DNA of 64,000 nt from Wandonia sp964447015 (GCA_964447015.1 CAYUQU010000004.1:1-64000), one strand, 5' to 3'; counted from the stretch's first letter, positions 35,215 through 42,972 are shown. The notes: generated by a model from the sequence alone, not told the origin. A program made the numbers and translations.

Positions 35215-36141
35215 ATGAAGTCATATATCCATACATACGCCACAATTTCAAGAGTTGACTCTTTTGAAAATGGAATTCTTTCAGGAGATACTGTTGAGGT
35301 ACACGAAGAAACTATGCATCCAAACTACAAGGATTATATCAGCCCTGCACTAATTCGACGCATGAGTCCAGTAGTGAAAATGGGAGTAACCGCAGGATTG
35401 AAATGTTTAAAAGACCAAGGCGAAGTTGGTGGTGTAGTAGTTGGAACGGCTTTAGGATGTTTGAAAGACACCGAAAAATTTTTGGGAACTGTTGTAAAAC
35501 ATGAGGGCCTGGCAATTTCACCTACCGCATTTATACAATCTACTCACAACACTGTAGCAGGACAAATTGCACTGACAATTGGCAACAACGGCTACAACAT
35601 GACGCACTCTCAACAAGGCATTTCGTTTGAATGTGCACTGTTGGATGGACAATTGCTTTCTCAAGAGACAAAACTTCCAGTACTTATAGGTGCATGCGAA
35701 GAACACATTGAATTTCTCAGTGAAATGGCAGAAGATTTAGGTGCAGGAAACCCAGATTTGGCTGAAGGCGCATCTTACTTTTTAATTTCTTCCGAAAAAG
35801 GGTCTTCTGACATTGCTGTGTCGGATGTGCAAGCGGGATTGACATCAGAACAATTAGCAACCTATATTTCTACACACCAACCCGACCTTGTGCTGACAGG
35901 GGCAGCATTAGCCGAGAACCCAGAAACAAATTCCCTTCCGACAATAGATTATGTACAATTGAGCGGTTTATATGGAACGAACGCGGCTTTTGGTTTGCAA
36001 TTAGCTGTTGAAATATTGGAAAAACAACCGGATACTATTGAGGGAATTCCACCTGGAAACCTTAATAAGATTGTTGTGTTGAATGCACAAAGGGGGAAAG
36101 GTGTTAGTGCTATGTTGGTGGTAAAAGAAACAAATTCGTAA
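35215..36141 (+). CDS. Ketosynthase-like protein lacking the Cys-His-His triad (chain length factor-like)
   Basis: The 308-residue protein follows the KS fold order: Ala-Ile-Ser-Pro-Thr-Ala-Phe-Ile-Gln-Ser-Thr-His-Asn-Thr-Val-Ala-Gly precedes the active-site loop, which reads Thr-His-Ser-Gln-Gln-Gly-Ile-Ser (130-137), so Gln133/134 replaces the Cys. The Gly-His-Thr loop is replaced by Leu-Tyr-Gly-Thr-Asn-Ala-Ala-Phe-Gly (about 257-265), losing that His, and no His-Gly-Thr loop is visible. A Gln at the Cys position recalls KS-beta (chain length factor) subunits of type II PKS, but an independent origin is possible. It is the last gene of the operon, 67 bp after the intact KS and just before the terminator. 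Confidence 0.7.
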   Translation: MKSYIHTYATISRVDSFENGILSGDTVEVHEETMHPNYKDYISPALIRRMSPVVKMGVTAGLKCLKDQGEVGGVVVGTALGCLKDTEKFLGTVVKHEGLAISPTAFIQSTHNTVAGQIALTIGNNGYNMTHSQQGISFECALLDGQLLSQETKLPVLIGACEEHIEFLSEMAEDLGAGNPDLAEGASYFLISSEKGSSDIAVSDVQAGLTSEQLATYISTHQPDLVLTGAALAENPETNSLPTIDYVQLSGLYGTNAAFGLQLAVEILEKQPDTIEGIPPGNLNKIVVLNAQRGKGVSAMLVVKETNS

Positions 36142-36150
36142 ACATTACTG

Positions 36151-36177
36151 ATAAACCTGATAATGGAGGTTTATTTT
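36151..36177. terminator. Terminator at the end of the polyene operon
   Basis: An 8-bp perfect stem (ATAAACCT at 36151-36158 with AGGTTTAT at 36167-36174), an 8-nt loop, and a short T run. It overlaps the stop codon of the convergent anti-sigma-like gene and may serve both strands. Confidence 0.65.
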
Positions 36178-36812
36178 GAACGCGTGTAATAATGAAAGTC
36201 GCTATCACTTTCATCTACATCAATCCCCAGAAGCAGGTCTGTATTATCACTTAACAACATCAGTTCTGCATCAATATTTTCTAGCTCTGATAGTTCAATA
36301 TGTTGAGTTAAATCAATATTCTGAACTGTATTATTTTTGTCTTCTTTTTTCGTGTTTATTGTGCTTTTTATAGCATCGTCTTCTACTAAGACAACTTCGT
36401 TGTTGTTTGTTTGTCTAGGAGAATCAGGGTTTTTTACAACTGAATTAACTGTACGAGAAGTGTACGTCTCGTTTTCGTAGAATAGGTTTGTGGTAAGAAA
36501 TATCGCTACGAAAGCAGCAGCAATTGAAATTGATGTAAAATACAATTGTTTTCTATTGAGTTTAGGAAGTAAGGCCACAGGCGAGGTCTTTTTAAACTCA
36601 TGCATTAAGCTCAACGCAATTTCATCAGAAGGTTCTAAGGTGCACTTTGAAGAATCTATTACAGGGGTTTCAGCTAATAAAACTTCGTGAAAACGAGTGT
36701 ATTCTTCAGCTGTCATTTCAGTTAAAACGGCTTGCTGCTCTGCAAGAGAAAGCTGACTATAATCTTTGCTGTACAACAAGTCTGCAATATCATGGTCTTT
36801 ATATTCGCTCAT
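36171..36812 (-). CDS. Probable anti-sigma factor, single-pass membrane protein
   Basis: The 213-residue protein has an acidic cytoplasmic region (1-85) with Leu-Leu-Tyr-Ser-Lys and Ser-Leu-Ala-Glu-Gln-Gln-Ala, one membrane helix at about 90-108, and an Asp/Asn/Ser-rich outer domain of about 100 residues ending in an acidic stretch. It overlaps the ECF sigma gene by 14 bp. The frame reaches a TTG at 36827; the ATG at 36812 is the better start. No zinc-finger anti-sigma motif is present; the role is inferred from topology and coupling to the sigma gene. It is convergent with the polyene operon, sharing its terminator. Confidence 0.6.
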   Translation of the reverse strand: MSEYKDHDIADLLYSKDYSQLSLAEQQAVLTEMTAEEYTRFHEVLLAETPVIDSSKCTLEPSDEIALSLMHEFKKTSPVALLPKLNRKQLYFTSISIAAAFVAIFLTTNLFYENETYTSRTVNSVVKNPDSPRQTNNNEVVLVEDDAIKSTINTKKEDKNNTVQNIDLTQHIELSELENIDAELMLLSDNTDLLLGIDVDESDSDFHYYTRSK

Positions 36813-37359
36813 AACTTTCTTTTTCAATGTGATTAAATAATGCTAAGCTTTTCGCTAATTTCCTCACGGTGTAATACAGCCGTGATTTCACTGTACCTTC
36901 AGGACAACCTATAATTTCACTTATCTCCTCAATAGTTAGATTTTCTTGGTGTCTCAATAGGAAAATTCTTCGGTGTTCTTCTTCCATTTCGTTCAATTCC
37001 TTCATTAAACAAGAAACAAAATAGTCTTTGTCATATTGAGAGGAAAAGTCTCCAAATGCACTTATATCAATTAATGTACTCATATCGAAACCGGTGTCTT
37101 TTTTCCAATTTCGTTTATTGCTTCGATACTCGTTTTTACACATATTCGAGGCGATAGTGTAAATCCAAGTGGAGAATTTTTTTTGAGAATCAAAGGACTG
37201 AATATTGTTAATTACTTTGATAAAAAGCTCTTGCAAACAGTCTTGAGCCCTATCTTCATCTTGAAACAAACGCGTGTAAAAAAAGAAGAGCATTTTTTTG
37301 GCATATCTTTGATACAACTCGTTAAATGCGTGCTCATTTCCGTTTTGCACAAAAAGCAC
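36799..37359 (-). CDS. ECF-type RNA polymerase sigma factor with an unusual 5' end
   Basis: The 186-residue protein has ECF sigma region 2 (about 10-80, with Phe-Asn-Glu-Leu-Tyr-Gln-Arg-Tyr, Arg-Ala-Gln-Asp-Cys-Leu-Gln-Glu-Leu-Phe and Trp-Ile-Tyr-Thr-Ile-Ala) and region 4 (about 125-180, with Leu-Thr-Ile-Glu-Glu-Ile-Ser-Glu-Ile-Ile-Gly-Cys). The only ordinary start is GTG at 37359. The frame stays open upstream for 26 more codons and still reads like sigma N-terminus (His-Asp-Pro-Asp-Arg-Glu-Leu-Val) but with no ATG, GTG or TTG, and a palindrome covers this spot. The true start is uncertain. It precedes, and is coupled to, a membrane anti-sigma-like gene. Confidence 0.8.
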   Translation of the reverse strand: MLFVQNGNEHAFNELYQRYAKKMLFFFYTRLFQDEDRAQDCLQELFIKVINNIQSFDSQKKFSTWIYTIASNMCKNEYRSNKRNWKKDTGFDMSTLIDISAFGDFSSQYDKDYFVSCLMKELNEMEEEHRRIFLLRHQENLTIEEISEIIGCPEGTVKSRLYYTVRKLAKSLALFNHIEKESYERI

Positions 37360-37384
37360 GAGCTCCCGATCGGGGTCGTGCTTT
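37353..37384. repeat. Palindromic element with CCCGATCGGG core at the 5' end of the sigma gene
   Basis: Outer arms AAAGCACGA (37353-37361) and TCGTGCTTT (37376-37384) pair perfectly, and the core CCCGATCGGG (37365-37374) is a perfect palindrome; a 2-nt bulge (37362-37363) and a T-G pair lie between. The GTG start of the sigma gene is inside it. It could be a REP-like insertion, a terminator after the upstream gene, or a regulatory hairpin. Confidence 0.55.
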
Positions 37385-37430
37385 AGCTGTCTATGTTGCT
37401 TTAAGAACAGAGGTTTATGTTGTTTTGGGG

Positions 37431-38015
37431 TTAGTCTTCAAAACTCGTGTTTGTTGGCGCGGTCTTTTTTGTGGAAGTTGTGCTTTCAGCCTTATCATCA
37501 ACAATCTGGAAAGACAAATCATCTAGCCAAATCTCACCTGTACCTGAAAGTAATACACCATATCCTATATTAGTGGCCTCAATAGGCACATCTAATACTA
37601 TTTCATATTTAGCCCAATCTGTAGTGCCTTTTATTTTTCTGTCACCCATGTTGTCAAAAGACAATACTTCTCTTTTATTATCTTTTCCCATTAGGCCATC
37701 AACTCTCATCCACATTCCAGCCCACACAGCAACATCTTTTGATTTTATGTATCCTGTTAACTTGACACGTTTCCCCAAAAATTCTTCAGGAAAAAACTCC
37801 TGCATTACGGTTCCAAATCCTTTGATTTTGGTTTTTGTAGATTTGAGATATCCAACCTTTCCTTTGCGATCCACATCTTCAACTACACTCATTTCGTATG
37901 ATTCGGGTTCGCTCCCTCTCAAGGCCCAGCCTTTTATATTAACTAATGGTTCAACAGTAAATGATAATAATAACAGTGACCACATTATGACAACTATTCC
38001 TTTTCCTTTTTTCAT
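37431..38015 (-). CDS. Exported or membrane-anchored protein with a carbohydrate-binding-like beta domain
   Basis: The 194-residue protein starts with a hydrophobic signal or anchor (about 7-22). The rest resembles an uncharacterised jelly-roll-like domain whose conserved parts I can see: Gly-Trp-Ala-Leu-Arg-Gly near the start, Gly-Phe-Gly-Thr-Val-Met-Gln, Trp-Ala-Gly-Met-Trp-Met-Arg-Val-Asp-Gly, Asp-Asn-Met, Gly-Thr-Thr-Asp-Trp and Gly-Val-Leu-Leu-Ser-Gly-Thr-Gly-Glu-Ile-Trp-Leu-Asp-Asp. Similar domains occur next to or fused with regulators in several phyla, without known ligand. It is 71 bp upstream of the ECF sigma gene and may belong to that operon. Confidence 0.6.
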   Translation of the reverse strand: MKKGKGIVVIMWSLLLLSFTVEPLVNIKGWALRGSEPESYEMSVVEDVDRKGKVGYLKSTKTKIKGFGTVMQEFFPEEFLGKRVKLTGYIKSKDVAVWAGMWMRVDGLMGKDNKREVLSFDNMGDRKIKGTTDWAKYEIVLDVPIEATNIGYGVLLSGTGEIWLDDLSFQIVDDKAESTTSTKKTAPTNTSFED

Positions 38016-38126
38016 GATTTATTAATTTGGTTTCTGAAGCCTTATACACCAAAAATGTTTTTGCGTTCAATGAGATTGCAGAAATATTTTTGCTCCCAAT
38101 AAAAAAGCACCTTCAATTTGGTGAAA

Positions 38127-38594
38127 TTAAAAATTATCAGCCTCTTTTTTAATGAATTTGTGTGCGTCTCCATCATTAATTCGCTCCCAAATGATATACG
38201 TAATAGTTAAGAATGAGAAAGGCAGTTCAACTGGTTCTTCATTGGAGCACTCATAAACAACATTCATGTTCGTATATATTGGGTGATCTTGAGGTTGTGG
38301 AAGACTTTCAGGATAGTTTTTTTCCAATAACGCAAAGGCCGTGAACTGCAAATGTTCATTCGGTGCATTAAGTAAATTTACCAATTCTCCATCTGACAAT
38401 TCTCCAATAGACTGGAGAAATGCTTTTTGTTTGTTGCTGAGATTTACCTCACTTAATGTGTGCTCTAAAAAAACACAATTGCCAAAAAAAGAACTATATC
38501 GTTTATTGATTTTTTTCGTTAGAGATGTTGGTTGTTGCGCGAAGGAAAAGGAGAATACCAACATGAATATTAAAAGAGACTGTATTCGTTTCAT
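38127..38594 (-). CDS. Secreted protein of unknown function
   Basis: I do not recognise a family for this 155-residue protein. It has a signal peptide (hydrophobic residues about 5-17, cleavage near Ala-Gln-Gln) and a mature part with two Cys, a HEAT-like helical feel (Phe-Thr-Ala-Phe-Ala-Leu-Leu-Glu) and an acidic C-terminus. It lies between the pirin gene (24 bp upstream on the same strand) and the beta-domain protein (111 bp downstream), so it may be transcribed from either unit. Confidence 0.5.
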   Translation of the reverse strand: MKRIQSLLIFMLVFSFSFAQQPTSLTKKINKRYSSFFGNCVFLEHTLSEVNLSNKQKAFLQSIGELSDGELVNLLNAPNEHLQFTAFALLEKNYPESLPQPQDHPIYTNMNVVYECSNEEPVELPFSFLTITYIIWERINDGDAHKFIKKEADNF

Positions 38595-38618
38595 TCACAT
38601 GAATTTATGTCCACAAAC

Positions 38619-39746
38619 CTACGATTTTATTTCTTTTCTACCATCCCCATATTTAGCAAAACGCCCCAATTTTCTGTCGTGTACTTGATCGTATCTGCTC
38701 CAAGGCCATCCGCCAAATTGCGTTTGTTGATATTCTTGAAAAGCTTCTTGAATTTCTTGTCGGGAATTCATCACAAAAGGACCGTGTTGCACGACCGTTT
38801 CGTTTATTGGACGTCCTTGAAGAATGAGAATTTTGGAAGTTGAATTTCCGTTTATCACATTCAAGCTCATTTGTGATTCCACATCAACAGCATGGTATTC
38901 GGGAATTTGTTGGTTATCAATTTTCAAGTCTTTTCCTTCATAAAAAAAGATGGTGCGATTGATTCCTTCTGCTGTGGCAGGCAATTCAAAAGATGAATTT
39001 GGTTCTAACTTGATGTTGTATACTCCCACGTGGTTTTGCGGATTAAATGCCCATGAGTCTTTGGGTGGAGTAGGTGATTTTTTGCCGAATAATTCTCCAA
39101 CCAACACCTCAACATACACACCCTCGTTATGATTAAAGTTCGGAATATCCTCGCTCCAGAACATTTTATAATCAGGAGCGGACATTTTGCTTTTTTTGGG
39201 CAAATTCAACCAAATTTGGAACAATTCAAGTGGGTTTTCCTGATCTTTCTTCAATAAAGGAAACATTTCTGAATGCATCAATCCTTTTCCAGCTGTCATC
39301 CACTGTAAATCTCCATCTCCGTAGCGACCTGCTCCACCTGCTGAATCGGCGTGATCAACCATGCCTTTTCGAACCACAGTTAGTGTTTCAAAACCTCTGT
39401 GTGGATGTCCAGGAAAACCAGGAATTTTCTCGCCGTGGTACATGCGCCAACCGTCTTTGATGTGGAAGTCAGAGCCTATTTGTCGCCCCTCCAATGAAGC
39501 TTGTGGACCCATTTCCTCATTCCCTTTTGGGTAACGATCTTCGTGGTGTACACAGAATAAAAATGGATCCAATGTTTCCCATTGAAAACCCAACGCGCGT
39601 ATTTTTTTGATTGTTTTCATCTCTTTTTTCGTTGTGGAATCTGAGTTCGACCCAAAAGCCGCTAAAAATGGTGCGGACGCCAAAGCCGTCGACCCGATTG
39701 CCAGTTTACTCAAGAATTTTCTTCTGTTATTCTCTTCTTTTCCCAT
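38619..39746 (-). CDS. Pirin family cupin protein with Tat-like signal
   Basis: The 375-residue protein begins Arg-Arg-Lys-Phe-Leu-Ser-Lys and a short hydrophobic stretch (about 9-32), a Tat-type signal, unusual since most pirins are cytoplasmic. The pirin N-domain follows with the metal-binding pattern His-Pro-His-Arg-Gly-Phe-Glu-Thr (about 97-104), a later Gly-Leu-Met-His-Ser-Glu (about 140), and Leu-Gln-Ile-Trp-type segment (here Leu-Phe-Gln-Ile-Trp-Leu-Asn); the C-terminal pirin cupin runs to about 345. Bacterial pirins include quercetinases and redox regulators; the substrate here is unknown. An export signal suggests a folded, cofactor-loaded periplasmic protein. Confidence 0.82.
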   Translation of the reverse strand: MGKEENNRRKFLSKLAIGSTALASAPFLAAFGSNSDSTTKKEMKTIKKIRALGFQWETLDPFLFCVHHEDRYPKGNEEMGPQASLEGRQIGSDFHIKDGWRMYHGEKIPGFPGHPHRGFETLTVVRKGMVDHADSAGGAGRYGDGDLQWMTAGKGLMHSEMFPLLKKDQENPLELFQIWLNLPKKSKMSAPDYKMFWSEDIPNFNHNEGVYVEVLVGELFGKKSPTPPKDSWAFNPQNHVGVYNIKLEPNSSFELPATAEGINRTIFFYEGKDLKIDNQQIPEYHAVDVESQMSLNVINGNSTSKILILQGRPINETVVQHGPFVMNSRQEIQEAFQEYQQTQFGGWPWSRYDQVHDRKLGRFAKYGDGRKEIKS

Positions 39747-39811
39747 TGCCTTAATTTATTTACCAAGGTAAATATAATAAAGGTTTTTGATATTTCAAAA
39801 CATTGTTTCCG

Positions 39812-39859
39812 ATAAAAGGCTGTAGGGACGCACGGCCGTGCGTCCCTACAGCCTTTTAT
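39812..39859. repeat. 48-bp perfect palindrome at the 3' end of kdsB
   Basis: Every base from 39812 to 39835 pairs with 39836-39859 with no loop; the core is GGGACGCACGGCCGTGCGTCCC. The kdsB stop codon (39856-39858) is inside it. It resembles widespread REP-like palindromes of Bacteroidota and may also end kdsB transcription. Confidence 0.85.
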
Positions 39860-40590
39860 AATAATCCAAGAACAATATCCACGTCATCTGGACTGTCGAT
39901 ATTTGGCGTTTCAATTTCCGTTTCAACCACGCGAATTTTATAGCCGTTGTACAACCAGCGCAGTTGCTCAAGGGACTCCCAAACTTCTAATTCAGCAGGA
40001 TTTAGTGCAACTAATTTTTTCAACGTTTCAGCTCGATAAGCATAAAGTCCGATGTGTCTTAGGTAGGGGTAGTTTTGCAACCACTTTTCTGCGGGAAGTT
40101 TTGCACCAAAAGGTATCGCGCTTCGGCTAAAGTACAAGGCGTCATTGTGGATGTCTTTTACCAATTTAATTCTGTTCGGATTTTGTAAATCAGCCAACGT
40201 CAAATTTGGGTTTCCTAAAGTGGCAATTTGAACAGAAGAATCGTTAAACGCATGAATCAACACCTCAAGCTGCCTTGCATCCACAAGCGGTTCATCGCCT
40301 TGAATATTCACTACAAGTTCTGCTTCAGGAAAATGACTCAACACCTCTCCACAGCGATCTGTTCCGCTTTGATGATTGGATGAAGTCATTTGCACACGGC
40401 CACCAAACGCGGTAACGTGATTAAAAATACGCTCATCATCTGTAGCTACAACGACCTCGTTAAACAAGGTGCATTTTGAAGCGCCTTCATACACGCGCTG
40501 AATCATCGATTTGCCTTTTAAATCAATCAAAGGTTTTCCGGGAAAACGGCTGGATTCATAGCGAGCAGGTATTACGCCTAAAGTGTACAT
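39856..40590 (-). CDS. kdsB: 3-deoxy-manno-octulosonate cytidylyltransferase
   Basis: The 244-residue enzyme activates Kdo with CTP to CMP-Kdo for lipopolysaccharide core synthesis. It shows Ile-Pro-Ala-Arg-Tyr-Glu-Ser-Ser-Arg-Phe-Pro-Gly-Lys-Pro-Leu (8-22), Val-Val-Ala-Thr-Asp-Asp (about 47-52), Ser-Gly-Thr-Asp-Arg (about 72-76) and Val-Asn-Ile-Gln-Gly-Asp-Glu-Pro (about 92-99), all KdsB signatures, and normal length. A TAAGTTTG -7 element precedes it. Its presence shows an LPS-type outer membrane, in line with the GT9 heptosyltransferase-like gene. Confidence 0.95.
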   Translation of the reverse strand: MYTLGVIPARYESSRFPGKPLIDLKGKSMIQRVYEGASKCTLFNEVVVATDDERIFNHVTAFGGRVQMTSSNHQSGTDRCGEVLSHFPEAELVVNIQGDEPLVDARQLEVLIHAFNDSSVQIATLGNPNLTLADLQNPNRIKLVKDIHNDALYFSRSAIPFGAKLPAEKWLQNYPYLRHIGLYAYRAETLKKLVALNPAELEVWESLEQLRWLYNGYKIRVVETEIETPNIDSPDDVDIVLGLL

Positions 40591-40610
40591 TGTCGTGTTT
40601 TTCTGTTGTT

Positions 40611-40618
40611 CAAACTTA
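40611..40618 (-). promoter_or_regulatory. -7 element for kdsB
   Basis: TAAGTTTG on the minus strand matches TAnnTTTG exactly; predicted leader is about 15 nt. Confidence 0.55.
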
Positions 40619-40712
40619 ATAAAGTTCTTGTGAAAAGGGGTCGTTTTTAAGATAAATTACATAAACATTAAGTATCTTGCATCGTCACTGATTCTTGTTT
40701 CAAGCAAATTTA

Positions 40713-41798
40713 ATGATGTTTCGATTTTTAAACATAGTTATTATCCTGAGTTCGTTTAGTTTATTCGCGCAACAAGATAGCAGCTGGATGCAAAAACCAG
40801 CGGTTAAATTTTCAGGTTTTGTAGATGTGTTTTATGTCTATGATTTTAATGAGCCACAATCCTCAACTAGACAGCCATTTTTATATAACCACAATCGTCA
40901 CAACGAATTTAATCTGAATTTGGGTTATATTAAAATTGGGTTGGATCACGCAAAATACAGAGCAAATTTAGCCCTGCAAACAGGAACGTATGCCATAGAT
41001 AATTATGCAGCAGAGCCGGGACTTTTAAAGAATATTTTTGAAGCAAATGTGGGGATTTCCCTAAATAAAAAGAACAATTTTTGGCTGGACGTAGGTATTT
41101 TCGCTTCGCATATCGGTTTTGAGAGCGCTGTTTCAATGGATAATTGGACATTAACCCGTTCTTTGTTAGCCGAAAACTCGCCGTATTTTTTTTCAGGAGC
41201 AAAATTCACGTATAACCCAAATAACAAATGGGAGTTTGCAGCTTTGATTCTCAATGGGTGGCAGCGGATCCAACGACTTCAGGGTAATTCTATTCCTTCG
41301 TTTGGCACACAGGTCGCGTTTACGCCTAATGACAGAACAACCATCAACTGGAGTACATTTATAGGCACGGACGACCCAGACACCACGAGGAGAATGCGCT
41401 ATTTTAATAATCTATACGGACAGTTTCAGTTCACCAAGAAAGTGGGTTTAATTGTCGGTTTTGATGTGGGTTTACAACAAACCATGAAAAACAGCTCTGC
41501 CTATAATTTCTGGATGAGTCCTGTAATCATTGCCCAATATGCGATTGCGCAAAAATGGAATACAGCGCTGCGTGTAGAATATTATCATGACGAGTCAAGT
41601 ATAATTATCCCCACATCTACGCCAAATGGTTTTCAAACTTCGGGAGTTTCTTTGAACCTTGATTATTTACCAATTTCTTTTATTTCTTGTCGAATCGAGG
41701 CCCGATGGTTAAACAGCCGAGATAAGATTTTTGAAACGAAAAACGCAGTAACGTATAACAACTTTTTTGTAGGCACATCACTGGCTGTTAAGTTTTAG
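40713..41798 (+). CDS. Outer-membrane beta-barrel porin (BBP2/OmpL-like)
   Basis: The 361-residue protein has a signal peptide (hydrophobic to Phe-Ala-Gln-Gln). The mature part is a strand-rich barrel with Phe-Ser-Gly-Phe-Val-Asp-Val-Phe-Tyr-Val-Tyr-Asp-Phe, Asn-Leu-Asn-Leu-Gly-Tyr-Ile-Lys-Ile-Gly-Leu-Asp and Ala-Glu-Asn-Ser-Pro-Tyr-Phe-Phe-Ser-Gly-Ala, typical of the putative beta-barrel porin-2 family of Bacteroidota, and ends in Val-Lys-Phe. It probably forms a passive channel; substrate unknown. The frame can be opened at TTG 40695, but ATG 40713 (or 40716) gives the better signal peptide. Confidence 0.78.
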   Translation: MMFRFLNIVIILSSFSLFAQQDSSWMQKPAVKFSGFVDVFYVYDFNEPQSSTRQPFLYNHNRHNEFNLNLGYIKIGLDHAKYRANLALQTGTYAIDNYAAEPGLLKNIFEANVGISLNKKNNFWLDVGIFASHIGFESAVSMDNWTLTRSLLAENSPYFFSGAKFTYNPNNKWEFAALILNGWQRIQRLQGNSIPSFGTQVAFTPNDRTTINWSTFIGTDDPDTTRRMRYFNNLYGQFQFTKKVGLIVGFDVGLQQTMKNSSAYNFWMSPVIIAQYAIAQKWNTALRVEYYHDESSIIIPTSTPNGFQTSGVSLNLDYLPISFISCRIEARWLNSRDKIFETKNAVTYNNFFVGTSLAVKF

Positions 41799-41856
41799 TG
41801 TTTGTACTTTTTAATTTTTTCCTTATCTTCGCAGTCCTAACCTAACTTAATGAAAA

Positions 41857-42972
41857 TTGAAAACTGAAGACTATCGTTTTCCGCTTGCGCTTACATTTGT
41901 AGAGGGCATTGGAAGCATCAAAGCAAAAAATTTAATCGCGTATTTGGGCTCTGCACACGCCGTATTTACGGAGCAAAAGTCGCTTATTGCAGAAGTTCCC
42001 GGAATTGGCGAGCGGTCTTTTTCCAAAAAAGCGCTTTCTCAAGCGTTGGATAAAGCAGACCAGATGCTCGAGCTGATTGAAAAAGAAAATCATCAAATCT
42101 ATTACTACCTCGAAGAGAATTACCCTCGCCGTTTAAAACAAATTGACGACAGCCCCATTTTACTTTTCGGAAAAGGAAACTTTGACCCAAATCCCAAGAG
42201 GAGTATTGCCGTCGTGGGCACAAGAAACGCCACAAATTACGGTAAACAACTGTGCTATGATTTAGTCTCTACACTGAAAAATAGTGGAGCAACGGTAATA
42301 AGCGGATTGGCTCACGGCATAGATGGCATTACACACCATTTGTGTGTCAAGGAGAATGTGACGACGATAGGTGTTTTAGGTCATGGGTTAGACAGAATTT
42401 ATCCTGCAATTCACAAAAGATTGGCAAAAGACATGTTGGATAACGGTGGTTTGCTAACGGAGTTTGTTCCCGGAACGATCCCCGAAAGTCAAAATTTTCC
42501 CATGCGAAACAGAATTGTGGCTGGAATGGCAGATGCTGTTATTGTCGTGGAAAGCGACACAAAAGGTGGTTCGTTGATAACGTGCGAATTGGCCAATGAT
42601 TATAACAAAGATGTCTTTGCCTTCCCCGGACCGATATATGCGCAATATTCGAGAGGATGCAACAGAATGATTTCCGAGAGCAAGGCGCATTTGCTTACGT
42701 CTACCGAACATTTTTTGCGGTTCATGAATTGGGAAGAAAAAAAAGCAGGCGATCAACTCAGTTTTCTTGGCGACCTTGACGACAATCAACGAACCATTGT
42801 CAAACTACTCAAAGACAAAGGAAAGTTGTCGATAGATGTGATGTCTATAGTCAGCCAAATTCCGCAAGGTCAATTGAGTGGAATTCTCCTCGCGATGGAA
42901 TTTGCTGGGTTTTTGCGTGCCCTTCCTGGAAAAATGTATCAGTTGAGTGAGAAGATGTTGAGTCCTTGTTAG
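41857..42972 (+). CDS. dprA: DNA-processing protein DprA
   Basis: DprA loads RecA on incoming single-stranded DNA during natural transformation. The 371-residue protein has an N-terminal helix-hairpin-helix/SAM-like region (about 10-75), the DprA Rossmann fold (about 105-300) with Val-Val-Gly-Thr-Arg-Asn-Ala-Thr, Ser-Gly-Leu-Ala-His-Gly-Ile-Asp, Gly-His-Gly-Leu-Asp-Arg-Ile-Tyr-Pro and Gly-Ser-Leu-Ile-Thr, and a C-terminal winged helix (about 310-367). The only start giving the full domain is TTG 41857, since a stop lies two codons upstream; the nearest ATG (41850) is in another frame and ends after five codons. See findings for a possible frameshift. Confidence 0.9.
   Translation: MKTEDYRFPLALTFVEGIGSIKAKNLIAYLGSAHAVFTEQKSLIAEVPGIGERSFSKKALSQALDKADQMLELIEKENHQIYYYLEENYPRRLKQIDDSPILLFGKGNFDPNPKRSIAVVGTRNATNYGKQLCYDLVSTLKNSGATVISGLAHGIDGITHHLCVKENVTTIGVLGHGLDRIYPAIHKRLAKDMLDNGGLLTEFVPGTIPESQNFPMRNRIVAGMADAVIVVESDTKGGSLITCELANDYNKDVFAFPGPIYAQYSRGCNRMISESKAHLLTSTEHFLRFMNWEEKKAGDQLSFLGDLDDNQRTIVKLLKDKGKLSIDVMSIVSQIPQGQLSGILLAMEFAGFLRALPGKMYQLSEKMLSPC

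Noticed and set aside
41850..41867. Five-codon leader peptide before dprA
   Set aside because: It is too short and has no attenuator signs; a frameshift or simple TTG start explains the arrangement equally well.
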